Shown here piece after piece: positions 1 to 7,077 of a DNA stretch of 64,000 nt. The stretch's first letter is position 1, and every line of letters starts with the position of its first letter. Source of the DNA: Parerythrobacter aestuarii (lineage in GTDB: Bacteria; Pseudomonadota; Alphaproteobacteria; Sphingomonadales; Sphingomonadaceae); NCBI RefSeq assembly GCF_030140925.1, contig NZ_JARBWD010000001.1:1612001-1676000 (forward strand). The letters are read 5' to 3'. The position numbers and the translations under genes were made by a program. The notes under the pieces were generated by a model. That model saw nothing but the letters and a program-made list of their open reading frames with translations, did not search any database and had not been told where the DNA came from.

Positions 1-272
1 CCATCGGCCTTCTGCCAGGCACCCATCACAAAGGGATCGTTGACCGAGGTGCAGACGATCTCGTCAATACCCTTGGCTTTCAGTTCGGCGGCTTTCTCGA
101 CGTAACCCGGCAGGTGCTTGGCCGAGCAGGTCGGGGTGAATGCGCCGGGGACAGCGAACAGCGCCACCTTCTTGCCGGCGAAATAATCACCCGACTGGAC
201 CTGTTCCGGCCCGGCCTCTGTCGGCTTGACGAGAGTGACGTTGGGAAGCGTATCGCCCTTGGAAATCGACAT
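1..272 (-). CDS. Peroxiredoxin, Prx5/redoxin type (C-terminus beyond window)
   Basis: Reading the minus strand from the ATG at 272 gives MSISKGDTLPNV and then the peroxiredoxin active-site block PGAFTPTCSAKHLPGY, with the peroxidatic cysteine at residue 49. The PGAFTPTCS signature is that of Prx5-like thiol peroxidases, which reduce hydrogen peroxide and alkyl hydroperoxides in the cytoplasm at the expense of thioredoxin or glutaredoxin. Only about 90 residues are inside the window, so the presence of a resolving cysteine or a fused glutaredoxin domain cannot be judged. The family call is firm; the electron donor is unknown. Confidence 0.9.
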   Translation of the reverse strand, partial: MSISKGDTLPNVTLVKPTEAGPEQVQSGDYFAGKKVALFAVPGAFTPTCSAKHLPGYVEKAAELKAKGIDEIVCTSVNDPFVMGAWQKAD

Positions 273-392
273 GTCGGCTGCATCCTTTGTTGCTGGAGGG
301 ATTTCGTGTCCCTCCACATAGGCTGCAATTGGCTGGGCGCAATGGCCTTGCTGCTGCTGCGATGATGGTGAATTCCGGTTCACCAATGAAGT

Positions 393-407
393 TTAAGAAC
401 GGGTAAA
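393..407. promoter_or_regulatory. Possible CtrA-like box (imperfect)
   Basis: TTAA at 393-396 and TAAA at 404-407 are separated by exactly 7 bases. The alphaproteobacterial CtrA box is TTAA-N7-TTAA, so the second half has one mismatch. It lies about 60 bases before the secreted-protein gene at 465. Such sites occur by chance, so this is only a candidate. Confidence 0.2.
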
Positions 408-464
408 TCGGCTCGGTCAGTTTCCCATGCGCGAACGAGGGGGTTCGCCGGGGAGAACGACATA

Positions 465-941
465 ATGACTGCAACGGGGTTCAGGGCTGCGCTTGCGCTC
501 GCAGCCATCGCGGCGAGCTTGCCTCTGGCGGCGCCGGCACAGGCGCAATTTTCATCAGGCGATGCGGAGGCCATTCGCAAGCTGGACATCATGCTGATGG
601 TCAGTTCGCTCAGGTGCCGGTTTGGCGAAGACAATTTTCAGGCGGATTACGCGCGTTTTTCAGCCAAACACTTGCCGGCTTTGAATGCCGCGTACCAGTC
701 GCTTCACGGCGACCTTGCGCGGCAATACGGAGCCAAGCGTGCCAAGCTCATGCTCGACAAGATCAGCGTTAGCATGGCCAATCGCTACGGGCAGGGACAT
801 CCCTGGCTCGATTGCGCGGCGCTCAAGACAACGACGCGAGAGCTGGCTGATCGACCGGCAGGTGCAGAGTTGCATGTCTCTGCGCAACATCTGTTGGCAG
901 ACCGCCCATCTGGTGCGCCAATGCTTGCGGCGCGCAAGTAG
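465..941 (+). CDS. Small secreted/periplasmic protein of unknown function
   Basis: 158 residues. Residues 1-28 form a clear Sec signal peptide: a short basic start, a hydrophobic Ala/Leu stretch, and an AQA-type cleavage site near residue 27. The mature part is mostly alpha-helical with two cysteines (in SLRCRFG and LDCAAL) that could form a disulfide. I do not recognise a named family; similar small secreted proteins are common in sphingomonads. It stands alone, with a purine-rich GGGGAGA ribosome site before the ATG, and is separated from ahcY by a 132-base regulatory stretch. Signal peptide certain, function unknown. Confidence 0.7.
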   Translation: MTATGFRAALALAAIAASLPLAAPAQAQFSSGDAEAIRKLDIMLMVSSLRCRFGEDNFQADYARFSAKHLPALNAAYQSLHGDLARQYGAKRAKLMLDKISVSMANRYGQGHPWLDCAALKTTTRELADRPAGAELHVSAQHLLADRPSGAPMLAARK

Positions 942-955
942 GCTCTGGCAAGATC

Positions 956-975
956 ATATAAAGATATCTTTATAT
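956..975. promoter_or_regulatory. 20-bp perfect palindrome upstream of ahcY (SahR-type operator candidate)
   Basis: The sequence ATATAAAGAT followed by its exact reverse complement forms an uninterrupted 20-bp palindrome about 100 bases before the ahcY start. It is AT-rich in a GC-rich genome. Methionine-cycle genes in Proteobacteria are often controlled by the ArsR-family S-adenosylhomocysteine sensor SahR, which binds AT-rich palindromes upstream of ahcY. The palindrome is directly visible; the regulator assignment is inference. Confidence 0.6.
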
Positions 976-999
976 TTGCCCTTGGGCATGCAGGTCGCT

Positions 1000-1067
1000 A
1001 AGGCGCGCAGGATTGTTTTTGCGCGCCTTTCCCCGATGGGTGACAAGGCGCGCTTCCTCCAAAGGAG
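1000..1067 (+). promoter_or_regulatory. ahcY leader with mutually exclusive hairpins and a masked ribosome site
   Basis: Segment A (1000-1009, AAGGCGCGCA) is perfectly complementary over 10 bases to segment B (1020-1029). Segment C (1045-1053, AAGGCGCGC) repeats nine bases of A and can pair with B instead. Directly after C, CTCC (1057-1060) can fold over three A residues onto GGAG (1064-1067), which is the ahcY ribosome site six bases before the ATG. The arrangement is that of a switch with two alternative stems, though it does not match the SAH riboswitch consensus as I remember it. Whether it is a riboswitch, a protein-controlled attenuator or only a stable leader is open. Confidence 0.45.
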
Positions 1068-1073
1068 CCGTTC

Positions 1074-2483
1074 ATGTCTGCCCATGCTGCTTATGTCATC
1101 AAGGATATCGCGCTCGCCAAATATGGCCGCGACGAGATAGCCATTGCCGAAACTGAAATGCCCGGCCTGATGGCCCTGCGCGATGAATATGGCGAGGCGC
1201 AGCCGCTCAAGGGTGCCCGCATCACCGGCTCGCTGCATATGACGATCCAGACCGCCGTTCTGATCGAGACGTTGGTCGCATTGGGAGCCGAGGTCCGCTG
1301 GGCCACCTGCAACATTTTCTCGACGCAGGACCATGCAGCTGCAGCGATTGCTGATCAGGGCATTCCGGTGTTCGCGGTGAAGGGCGAGAGCCTGGCCGAC
1401 TATTGGGACTATGTCGGGCGCATTTTCGATTGGTCGACCAACGATGATCCCGACCGCACCGCCAACATCATCCTCGATGATGGCGGGGACGCCACCATGT
1501 TCGCGCTGTGGGGCCAGCGCCTCGAAGCAGGCGAAGAACTGCCTGAACCCGAAAATGCCGAGGAGATCGAATTCCAGCGTGCGCTCAAGGCGTTCGTGAA
1601 GGAGAAGCCGGGCTACCTTACCCGTTCGGTCAAGAACATCGTTGGCGTTTCTGAAGAAACCACCACCGGCGTCCACCGCCTTTATCACATCGCCAAGGAC
1701 GGCAAGCTACCGTTCCCCGCCATCAATGTGAACGACAGCGTGACCAAGTCGAAGTTCGACAACCTTTATGGCTGTCGCGAGTCGCTGGTCGACGCCATCC
1801 GCCGCGCCACCGACGTGATGCTTTCTGGCAAAGTCGCCTGCGTCGCGGGCTTCGGCGATGTCGGCAAGGGTTCGGCCCAGTCGCTCCGCAATGGCGGCGC
1901 GCGGGTGCTGGTGACGGAGATCGACCCGATCTGCGCGCTGCAGGCAGCCATGGATGGCTTCGAAGTCGTGACCATGGAAGACGCCGTGAAGGTCGCCGAC
2001 ATCTTCGTCACCGCTACCGGCAACGAGCACGTCATCACCGCCACCCACATGGAGGGAATGAAGGACAAGGCGATCGTCTGCAACATCGGCCACTTCGACA
2101 GCGAGATCCAGATCTCGGCGCTCAACAATTACGAATGGAACGAGCTCAAGCCGGGCACCGATGTCGTCAAGTTCCCTGACGGGAAGGAAATCATCGTTCT
2201 TGGCCAGGGTCGCCTCGTGAATCTTGCTTGCGCCACCGGCCACCCCAGCTTCGTTATGAGCTTCAGCTTTACCAACCAGACGCTGGCCCAGATCGAATTG
2301 TGGACCAGGGGCGACGAGTACAAGAACGACGTCTATGTCCTGCCCAAGCACCTCGATGAAAAGGTTGCGGCGCTGCACCTCGACAAGCTGGGTGTGAAGC
2401 TGACTCAGCTGAGCCAAAAGCAGGCCGACTATATCGGTGTCCCGGTGGCGGGTCCGTTCAAGCCGGACCACTATCGCTACTGA
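1074..2483 (+). CDS. ahcY: S-adenosylhomocysteine hydrolase (adenosylhomocysteinase)
   Basis: 469 residues. It hydrolyses S-adenosylhomocysteine to adenosine and homocysteine, clearing the inhibitory product of SAM-dependent methylation, as an NAD-containing cytoplasmic tetramer. Diagnostic parts are the N-terminal [19 protein letters not shown] block, the [15 protein letters not shown] segment, the NAD-binding loop [13 protein letters not shown], and the C-terminal KPDHYRY that contacts NAD of the neighbouring subunit. The length fits the longer bacterial form with an insert near residue 150. The ATG at 1074 has GGAG six bases upstream. The palindrome and the folded leader upstream suggest control by methionine-cycle metabolites; a strong terminator follows. 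Confidence 0.98.
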   Translation: MSAHAAYVIKDIALAKYGRDEIAIAETEMPGLMALRDEYGEAQPLKGARITGSLHMTIQTAVLIETLVALGAEVRWATCNIFSTQDHAAAAIADQGIPVFAVKGESLADYWDYVGRIFDWSTNDDPDRTANIILDDGGDATMFALWGQRLEAGEELPEPENAEEIEFQRALKAFVKEKPGYLTRSVKNIVGVSEETTTGVHRLYHIAKDGKLPFPAINVNDSVTKSKFDNLYGCRESLVDAIRRATDVMLSGKVACVAGFGDVGKGSAQSLRNGGARVLVTEIDPICALQAAMDGFEVVTMEDAVKVADIFVTATGNEHVITATHMEGMKDKAIVCNIGHFDSEIQISALNNYEWNELKPGTDVVKFPDGKEIIVLGQGRLVNLACATGHPSFVMSFSFTNQTLAQIELWTRGDEYKNDVYVLPKHLDEKVAALHLDKLGVKLTQLSQKQADYIGVPVAGPFKPDHYRY

Positions 2484-2510
2484 TTGCGCGCAAATCATCG
2501 AAAATTCGGA

Positions 2511-2538
2511 AAGGCCCCCGCAATTGCGGGGGCTTTTC
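2511..2538 (+). terminator. Rho-independent terminator of ahcY
   Basis: GCCCCCGC (2514-2521), an AATT loop, GCGGGGGC (2526-2533) and then TTTT. The perfect 8-bp GC stem plus T-run lies 28 bases after the ahcY stop and separates it from divL. Confidence 0.92.
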
Positions 2539-2589
2539 TGTTTCCGGCCAGTTGCATCGCATCGCTGCCCCGCATAGCTGCATAAGGAC

Positions 2590-4932
2590 ATGGAATTTAC
2601 GCCGACCCTCTTGGCTATGCTTGGGCTGTTGCTTGCCGCTTGGACGGCAGGTGCGGCTTGGCTAATGATCGCCGCCGGAGCGAAGGCGAAAGGCGCGGAA
2701 ACCAGTCGCAAGGCGGCGCGGCGCATGGCTCGGATGCTCGATGAAGCCCCGGCAATTCCCCTGCTGGTTCGGGCTGACGGCCGCATCGAAGGGTCTGAAC
2801 GGCTCGCGCATTGGCTCGGTTTCGAGCGTTTGCCGCAATTCATCAGCGAGCTGGCCGACGGTGAGGATCGCGGGCTGACCAAGGCGCAACTGGCAGAACT
2901 GAGTGAAAAGGTTCGCCGAGCGCAGAAGACGGCAGCTCCTTTCCGGATGAACCTTACTGTACCAGGCTCTCAACGCAGCCTAGCTTTGAGAGGGCAATTG
3001 GCTGATCCCCAGGTTTCGCCGGGCGGTGCAGCATTGGTGTGGGTGTTCGACTTCAGCGAAAGCGCGACAGAGCTGGGGAGGATGCGCGAAGAGTCGGCGC
3101 GCGCCAAAGGGGATTTTGCCGCCTTGGTCGGGTTGATCGAAGCAGCGCCGATGCCGATGTGGTTCAGGGGACCCGACACGAAGCTCCGGCTGGTAAACAG
3201 CGCCTATGTCACAGCCGTCGGGGCGAAGAATGCCGATACGGTGGTGACTGAGCAGGTGGAATTGATCGAACCCGTCGATGGCCTCACTGCGGCCCAGGTT
3301 TCCGGACAGGCAGCGCAGCAAAACCATCCGATCGAACGCATTGTCCAGGCTACGATCGGAGGGGAACGCCGCGCACTTAGAGTATCGGACTTGCCCTTGG
3401 GCGAGGAGGGTATCGCCGGCTATGCGGTCGATATCCAGGAGATGGAGGAACAGGCACGTGAGCACCGTGCCTATACAGAAGCCCAGCGTGGAATGATGGA
3501 TCGCCTTTCGGTCGGGGTGGCGCAGTTCAATGCCGAGCGCAAACTCACCTTCGCGAACCAGCCGTTCCGACGCATATTCGGCATGCGGCTCGGTATTGGC
3601 GGCGATGGTCTCACGCTTGACCGCTTGCTGACCGAGGCTCGTGACGCAGGCAAGACACCGGAGGTCCGCGATTTCCCGGCCTGGCGGGCAGATCATTTGG
3701 AATGGTTTGGCGCGGGCGAAGCGCAAGAAGAGGCCTGGACGCTATCTGACGGTACGCATTTGCGCATAGTCGCCCAGCCGATGCCTGATGGCGGCTTGGC
3801 GGTCATCGCCGAGGACCGGACAGAGCAGCTGGCACTCTCGGCCACACGTGACACGTTACTGCGCACCCGAACCGCCACGCTCGACAGTCTCTTCGAAGCG
3901 CTGGCCGTATTCGCTCCAGACGGACATCTGCAGCTGTGGAATCGCAGTTTTGCCGGGACGTGGGGCGTGGAGCAGGAAACACTCGACGCGCACCCGCTGG
4001 TTGACGACCTGCTGGAAGAAATCGCCGGTAACCTCACACGTCCGAAACGGGTCAAGGTTATCGGAGAAGTGATCCGCTCAGCCACACTCGATCGCAAGGA
4101 ACAGGCCGGGCGTGTGTCGCTTGCCGATGGGCGGACGCTGGAGTTCGCGGGGATCCCGCTGCCGGATGGCAATGGCCTGCTGACGACGCTGGACGTGACG
4201 GCCAACGAACAAGCCGAAACGGCGCTGCGCGAGCGCAACCAGGCGCTCGAGCAGGCTGATGAAGTCAAGACCCGCTTCCTAGCCAACATGTCCTACGAAT
4301 TTCGCACTCCACTGACTTCGATTGGGGGGTTCGCAGAGCTCCTGCAGGAAGGCGTGGCAGGTGAATTGTCGGCCCAGGGCAAGGAATATGCTGCCGCCAT
4401 ACTCGAATCGGTCGCCCGGCTGACTGACCAGGTCGAGAATGTACTCGACCTTTCACAGAGCGAAGCGGGGTTGATGCCGATCCAGAAGGAGAAGCTGGAA
4501 CTGCAGTCTTTTGTCACCCGTGTCGTGCGCGAGCGTGAACAGGAGATCGAAGCCAAGGGACTGACACTGGACCTTCGCGGCGGTGCCAACCTGAAGTTCG
4601 AAGTCGATCGGCGGCAGATGGCCCGGGCCATCGGGCATTTGCTCGACAATGCCATTGTCGCAACCGATCATGGTGGGAAAATCCTCGTCGATCTTTCCAA
4701 GAAACCCGAAGGAACGCGCATTGTTATTTCCGACAATGGCTGCGGCATGTCGCCAGATGAATTGCGCCGGGCGATGGAAGGCTTGAGGCTGAAGCCCGAT
4801 GGGTCCGGAATGGAGCGGCGGCAAGGTCTCGGCATCCCCTTGGCCCGGCAGCTGGTCGAAGCTCACGGCGGCGAGCTCACCATCCAGTCGCGCAAGAAGC
4901 TCGGCACAAGCGCCATGATACTGTTGCCGTGA
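2590..4932 (+). CDS. divL: DivL-like PAS-domain pseudo-histidine kinase (Tyr at the phosphoacceptor site)
   Basis: 780 residues. One N-terminal membrane helix (about residues 5-30) is followed by several PAS-like sensor segments (about 165-290, 300-400 and 430-520), a dimerisation helix, and a HATPase domain with a DNAIVATD N-box, DNGCGM G1 box and GLGIPLA G2 box. The H-box reads FLANMSYEFRTPL, so tyrosine (residue 569) replaces the usual phospho-accepting histidine. That substitution is the hallmark of Caulobacter DivL, which acts as an input to the CckA-ChpT-CtrA cell-cycle pathway rather than as a normal kinase. The neighbourhood (ahcY before, tsaE-amgK-murU-addB-addA after) matches alphaproteobacterial divL loci. 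Its stop overlaps tsaE by four bases. Confidence 0.88.
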   Translation: MEFTPTLLAMLGLLLAAWTAGAAWLMIAAGAKAKGAETSRKAARRMARMLDEAPAIPLLVRADGRIEGSERLAHWLGFERLPQFISELADGEDRGLTKAQLAELSEKVRRAQKTAAPFRMNLTVPGSQRSLALRGQLADPQVSPGGAALVWVFDFSESATELGRMREESARAKGDFAALVGLIEAAPMPMWFRGPDTKLRLVNSAYVTAVGAKNADTVVTEQVELIEPVDGLTAAQVSGQAAQQNHPIERIVQATIGGERRALRVSDLPLGEEGIAGYAVDIQEMEEQAREHRAYTEAQRGMMDRLSVGVAQFNAERKLTFANQPFRRIFGMRLGIGGDGLTLDRLLTEARDAGKTPEVRDFPAWRADHLEWFGAGEAQEEAWTLSDGTHLRIVAQPMPDGGLAVIAEDRTEQLALSATRDTLLRTRTATLDSLFEALAVFAPDGHLQLWNRSFAGTWGVEQETLDAHPLVDDLLEEIAGNLTRPKRVKVIGEVIRSATLDRKEQAGRVSLADGRTLEFAGIPLPDGNGLLTTLDVTANEQAETALRERNQALEQADEVKTRFLANMSYEFRTPLTSIGGFAELLQEGVAGELSAQGKEYAAAILESVARLTDQVENVLDLSQSEAGLMPIQKEKLELQSFVTRVVREREQEIEAKGLTLDLRGGANLKFEVDRRQMARAIGHLLDNAIVATDHGGKILVDLSKKPEGTRIVISDNGCGMSPDELRRAMEGLRLKPDGSGMERRQGLGIPLARQLVEAHGGELTIQSRKKLGTSAMILLP

Positions 4933-5366
4933 TTATCGACCTTCCGGATTTGCCCGCGATGAAGAGCTACGGGGCCCGTATTGCTGCCAAGCTCCAGCCA
5001 GGTGACATCGTGGCGCTGTCCGGAGGTTTGGGTGCGGGCAAGACGACACTGGCACGCGCCATCCTTGCGGCCCTCGGCCACCGGGGCGAAGTGCCATCGC
5101 CGACGTTTACGATCATCGAAACTTACGAAACACTCGCTCCGCCGATCGTCCACGCGGACTTCTATCGGCTGGAGACGCCGGGAGAAGCGGATGAGATCGG
5201 ATTGGACGATTACCGCCAAGGCGCTGTGCTGATCGCGGAATGGCCGGACAATGCTGGTGGTTTCACGAATGAGCCCGGTTGTCTTTCGCTGACGCTGGAA
5301 TTTGCGGAACAGGGGCGCAGGGCGATTGCCCTGGGTGGAACGGATTGGCTAGGGCGCATGCCATGA
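4929..5366 (+). CDS. tsaE: tRNA threonylcarbamoyladenosine biosynthesis ATPase TsaE
   Basis: 145 residues, starting with GTG inside the divL stop (GTGA overlap). It carries the Walker A loop GGLGAGKTTLAR near residue 35, the PSPTFTI switch segment, the HADFYRL block and the C-terminal EWPDN motif, all typical of the YjeE/TsaE family. TsaE is the ATPase partner of TsaB/TsaD that makes t6A37 in ANN-decoding tRNAs and is nearly universal in bacteria. Length is normal. It is translationally coupled to divL and to the following amgK. Confidence 0.96.
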   Translation: MIIDLPDLPAMKSYGARIAAKLQPGDIVALSGGLGAGKTTLARAILAALGHRGEVPSPTFTIIETYETLAPPIVHADFYRLETPGEADEIGLDDYRQGAVLIAEWPDNAGGFTNEPGCLSLTLEFAEQGRRAIALGGTDWLGRMP

Positions 5367-6364
5367 ACGATACGGCAAGTGTGCTGCCCGCAAGTGGTGC
5401 AGAGTTTCTCGCTTCAGCAGGTTGGGCCGGGTGCTTGGTCGACCCAATTCCCGGCGATGCCAGTTTCCGGCGCTATTTTCGTCTGCGTCGCGAAGGCGAG
5501 GGTGCCATGCTGATGCATGCACCTCCTCCACACGAAGATCCTAGGCCGTTCCTGGACGTTGCTCGGTGGCTGTCGGGCAAGGGGGCGAGGGCACCTGAGA
5601 TTTATGCCGCAAACGCGAGCCAGGGGTGGGTGCTCACAGAGGATTTCGGTACGGACCGCATGCGGGACTGGCTTGATGCCAACCCGCAAGGTGAAGAAGG
5701 GGCCTATTCGGCGGCCATCGATGCACTTGTGCCCTTGCATCGCGTCGAAGCGGGGCCATTCGCACCATATGACTGGGAAACGTATCAGCGCGAGGCCAAC
5801 CTCCTGACCGAGTGGTATGCGCCGGCGATGGGCCTTGAGGTCGATGCTGAAACCTATGGGCATGCTTGGCGAGAAGCGCTGAGTCCCTTGCTCGCGAGGC
5901 AAGGAAACGGGGTTACCGTGCTAAGGGATTATCATGCAGAGAATATCATGCTGCTCAAACCATCTGACGATGGTTCAGGCCAGCAGGGCCTGATAGATTT
6001 CCAGGACGCATTGGCCGGGCACCCGGCCTATGATCTCGTGTCACTATTGCAGGATGCCCGGCGCGACGTGGATCCCGCGCTCGAAGCGCGGATGCTGGAA
6101 CGGTACAAGGCACAAGCGAATGTGACTGATCATTTCGATGCCGACTACGCTCTGCTTGGCGCACAACGCAATGCCAAGATCGTTGGCATCTTCACGCGCC
6201 TCTACAAACGCGACGGCAAGCCGCGTTACCTCGATTTCATCCCGCGGGTCTGGGAAGCGATGGAGCGCGACTTGCAGCATCCCGCGCTGGGCCCAGTAGC
6301 TGCCTGGTTCGATCGCAATATCCCGCAGGAAGTTCGGAGAGATCTGGGCGGGAGGCCTGAGTGA
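5363..6364 (+). CDS. amgK: N-acetylmuramate/N-acetylglucosamine anomeric kinase (AmgK)
   Basis: 333 residues from the ATG at 5363, which overlaps the tsaE stop (ATGA). The protein has the aminoglycoside-phosphotransferase fold: GDASFRRYFR nucleotide-binding start, LTEDFG hinge, catalytic loop VLRDYHAENIML (Asp and Asn of the Brenner motif) and the metal-binding IDFQDA. In alphaproteobacteria and pseudomonads the phosphotransferase next to a MurU-like nucleotidyltransferase is AmgK, which phosphorylates C1 of MurNAc and GlcNAc in the MurNAc-recycling route that bypasses de novo MurA and is linked to fosfomycin tolerance. The gene pair here supports that over an antibiotic-modifying role. Confidence 0.88.
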   Translation: MNDTASVLPASGAEFLASAGWAGCLVDPIPGDASFRRYFRLRREGEGAMLMHAPPPHEDPRPFLDVARWLSGKGARAPEIYAANASQGWVLTEDFGTDRMRDWLDANPQGEEGAYSAAIDALVPLHRVEAGPFAPYDWETYQREANLLTEWYAPAMGLEVDAETYGHAWREALSPLLARQGNGVTVLRDYHAENIMLLKPSDDGSGQQGLIDFQDALAGHPAYDLVSLLQDARRDVDPALEARMLERYKAQANVTDHFDADYALLGAQRNAKIVGIFTRLYKRDGKPRYLDFIPRVWEAMERDLQHPALGPVAAWFDRNIPQEVRRDLGGRPE

Positions 6365-7077
6365 GCAAGCTCGTTTCAGACACCGCCATGGTCATGGCTG
6401 CCGGTATGGGCAAGCGAATGCGCCCGCTGACCGCGACTCAGCCAAAACCGATGGTGCGTGTGGCGGGCAAGCCGTTGATCGACCACACGCTCGACCGCAT
6501 CGCTGAGGCGGGGATCGCAAAAGCTGTCGTCAACGTCCACTACCTTGCCGATGCCATCGAGGCACATGTTCGGAACCGCAAGGCACCGTCAATCACGATC
6601 TCGGATGAGCGCGATGGATTGCTGGAAACCGGCGGCGGCATGATAAGGGCACAACCCCACTTGCCCGACCCCTTCTTCTGTCTCAATTCGGACAACATCT
6701 GGCTCGACGGGCCAAGGAATGCGTTTCATGAACTGTCTGCCCGCTGGGACCCGGCCGAAATGGATGCGCTCTTGTTGGTCGTCCCTCACTCGCGGGCAAT
6801 GAATTTTGGCGGCAAAGGCGATTTCCATCTCGATCCGCTTGGGCGCATCCGGCGGCGCCAGTCAGGCCGTATTGCGCCTTATATCTACACCGGCATCCAG
6901 ATCGTTTCGCACCGCCTTCTTCGCGATGCACCTGCTGGCAAATTTTCGACCAACGTGTTGTGGAACCGGGCGCTGGATGAGGGCAAGCTCTTCGCCCTGC
7001 CGTTTACCGGGCTGTGGTTCGAGGTTGGTACACCGGATGCGATCCGTCCCACCGAACTGGCTTTGACGAGTGGCTGA
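6361..7077 (+). CDS. murU: N-acetylmuramate-1-phosphate uridylyltransferase (MurU)
   Basis: 238 residues, GTG start overlapping the amgK stop by four bases. The N-terminus MVMAAGMGKRMRPLT and then KPMVRVAGKPLIDH are the nucleotide-binding signature of sugar-1-phosphate nucleotidyltransferases, with NSDNIW as the metal-binding segment. The size is that of short MurU rather than GlmU or RfbA. With AmgK it converts recycled MurNAc to UDP-MurNAc in the cytoplasm. The distinction from mannose-1-phosphate guanylyltransferase rests on adjacency to amgK. Confidence 0.88.
   Translation: MSKLVSDTAMVMAAGMGKRMRPLTATQPKPMVRVAGKPLIDHTLDRIAEAGIAKAVVNVHYLADAIEAHVRNRKAPSITISDERDGLLETGGGMIRAQPHLPDPFFCLNSDNIWLDGPRNAFHELSARWDPAEMDALLLVVPHSRAMNFGGKGDFHLDPLGRIRRRQSGRIAPYIYTGIQIVSHRLLRDAPAGKFSTNVLWNRALDEGKLFALPFTGLWFEVGTPDAIRPTELALTSG

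Noticed and set aside
2514..2533. Palindrome after ahcY as an operator for divL
   Set aside because: The following TTTT and position directly after the stop make it a terminator.
5363..6364. Aminoglycoside-resistance phosphotransferase
   Set aside because: Adjacency to a MurU-like gene and the conserved alphaproteobacterial block indicate AmgK of cell-wall recycling.
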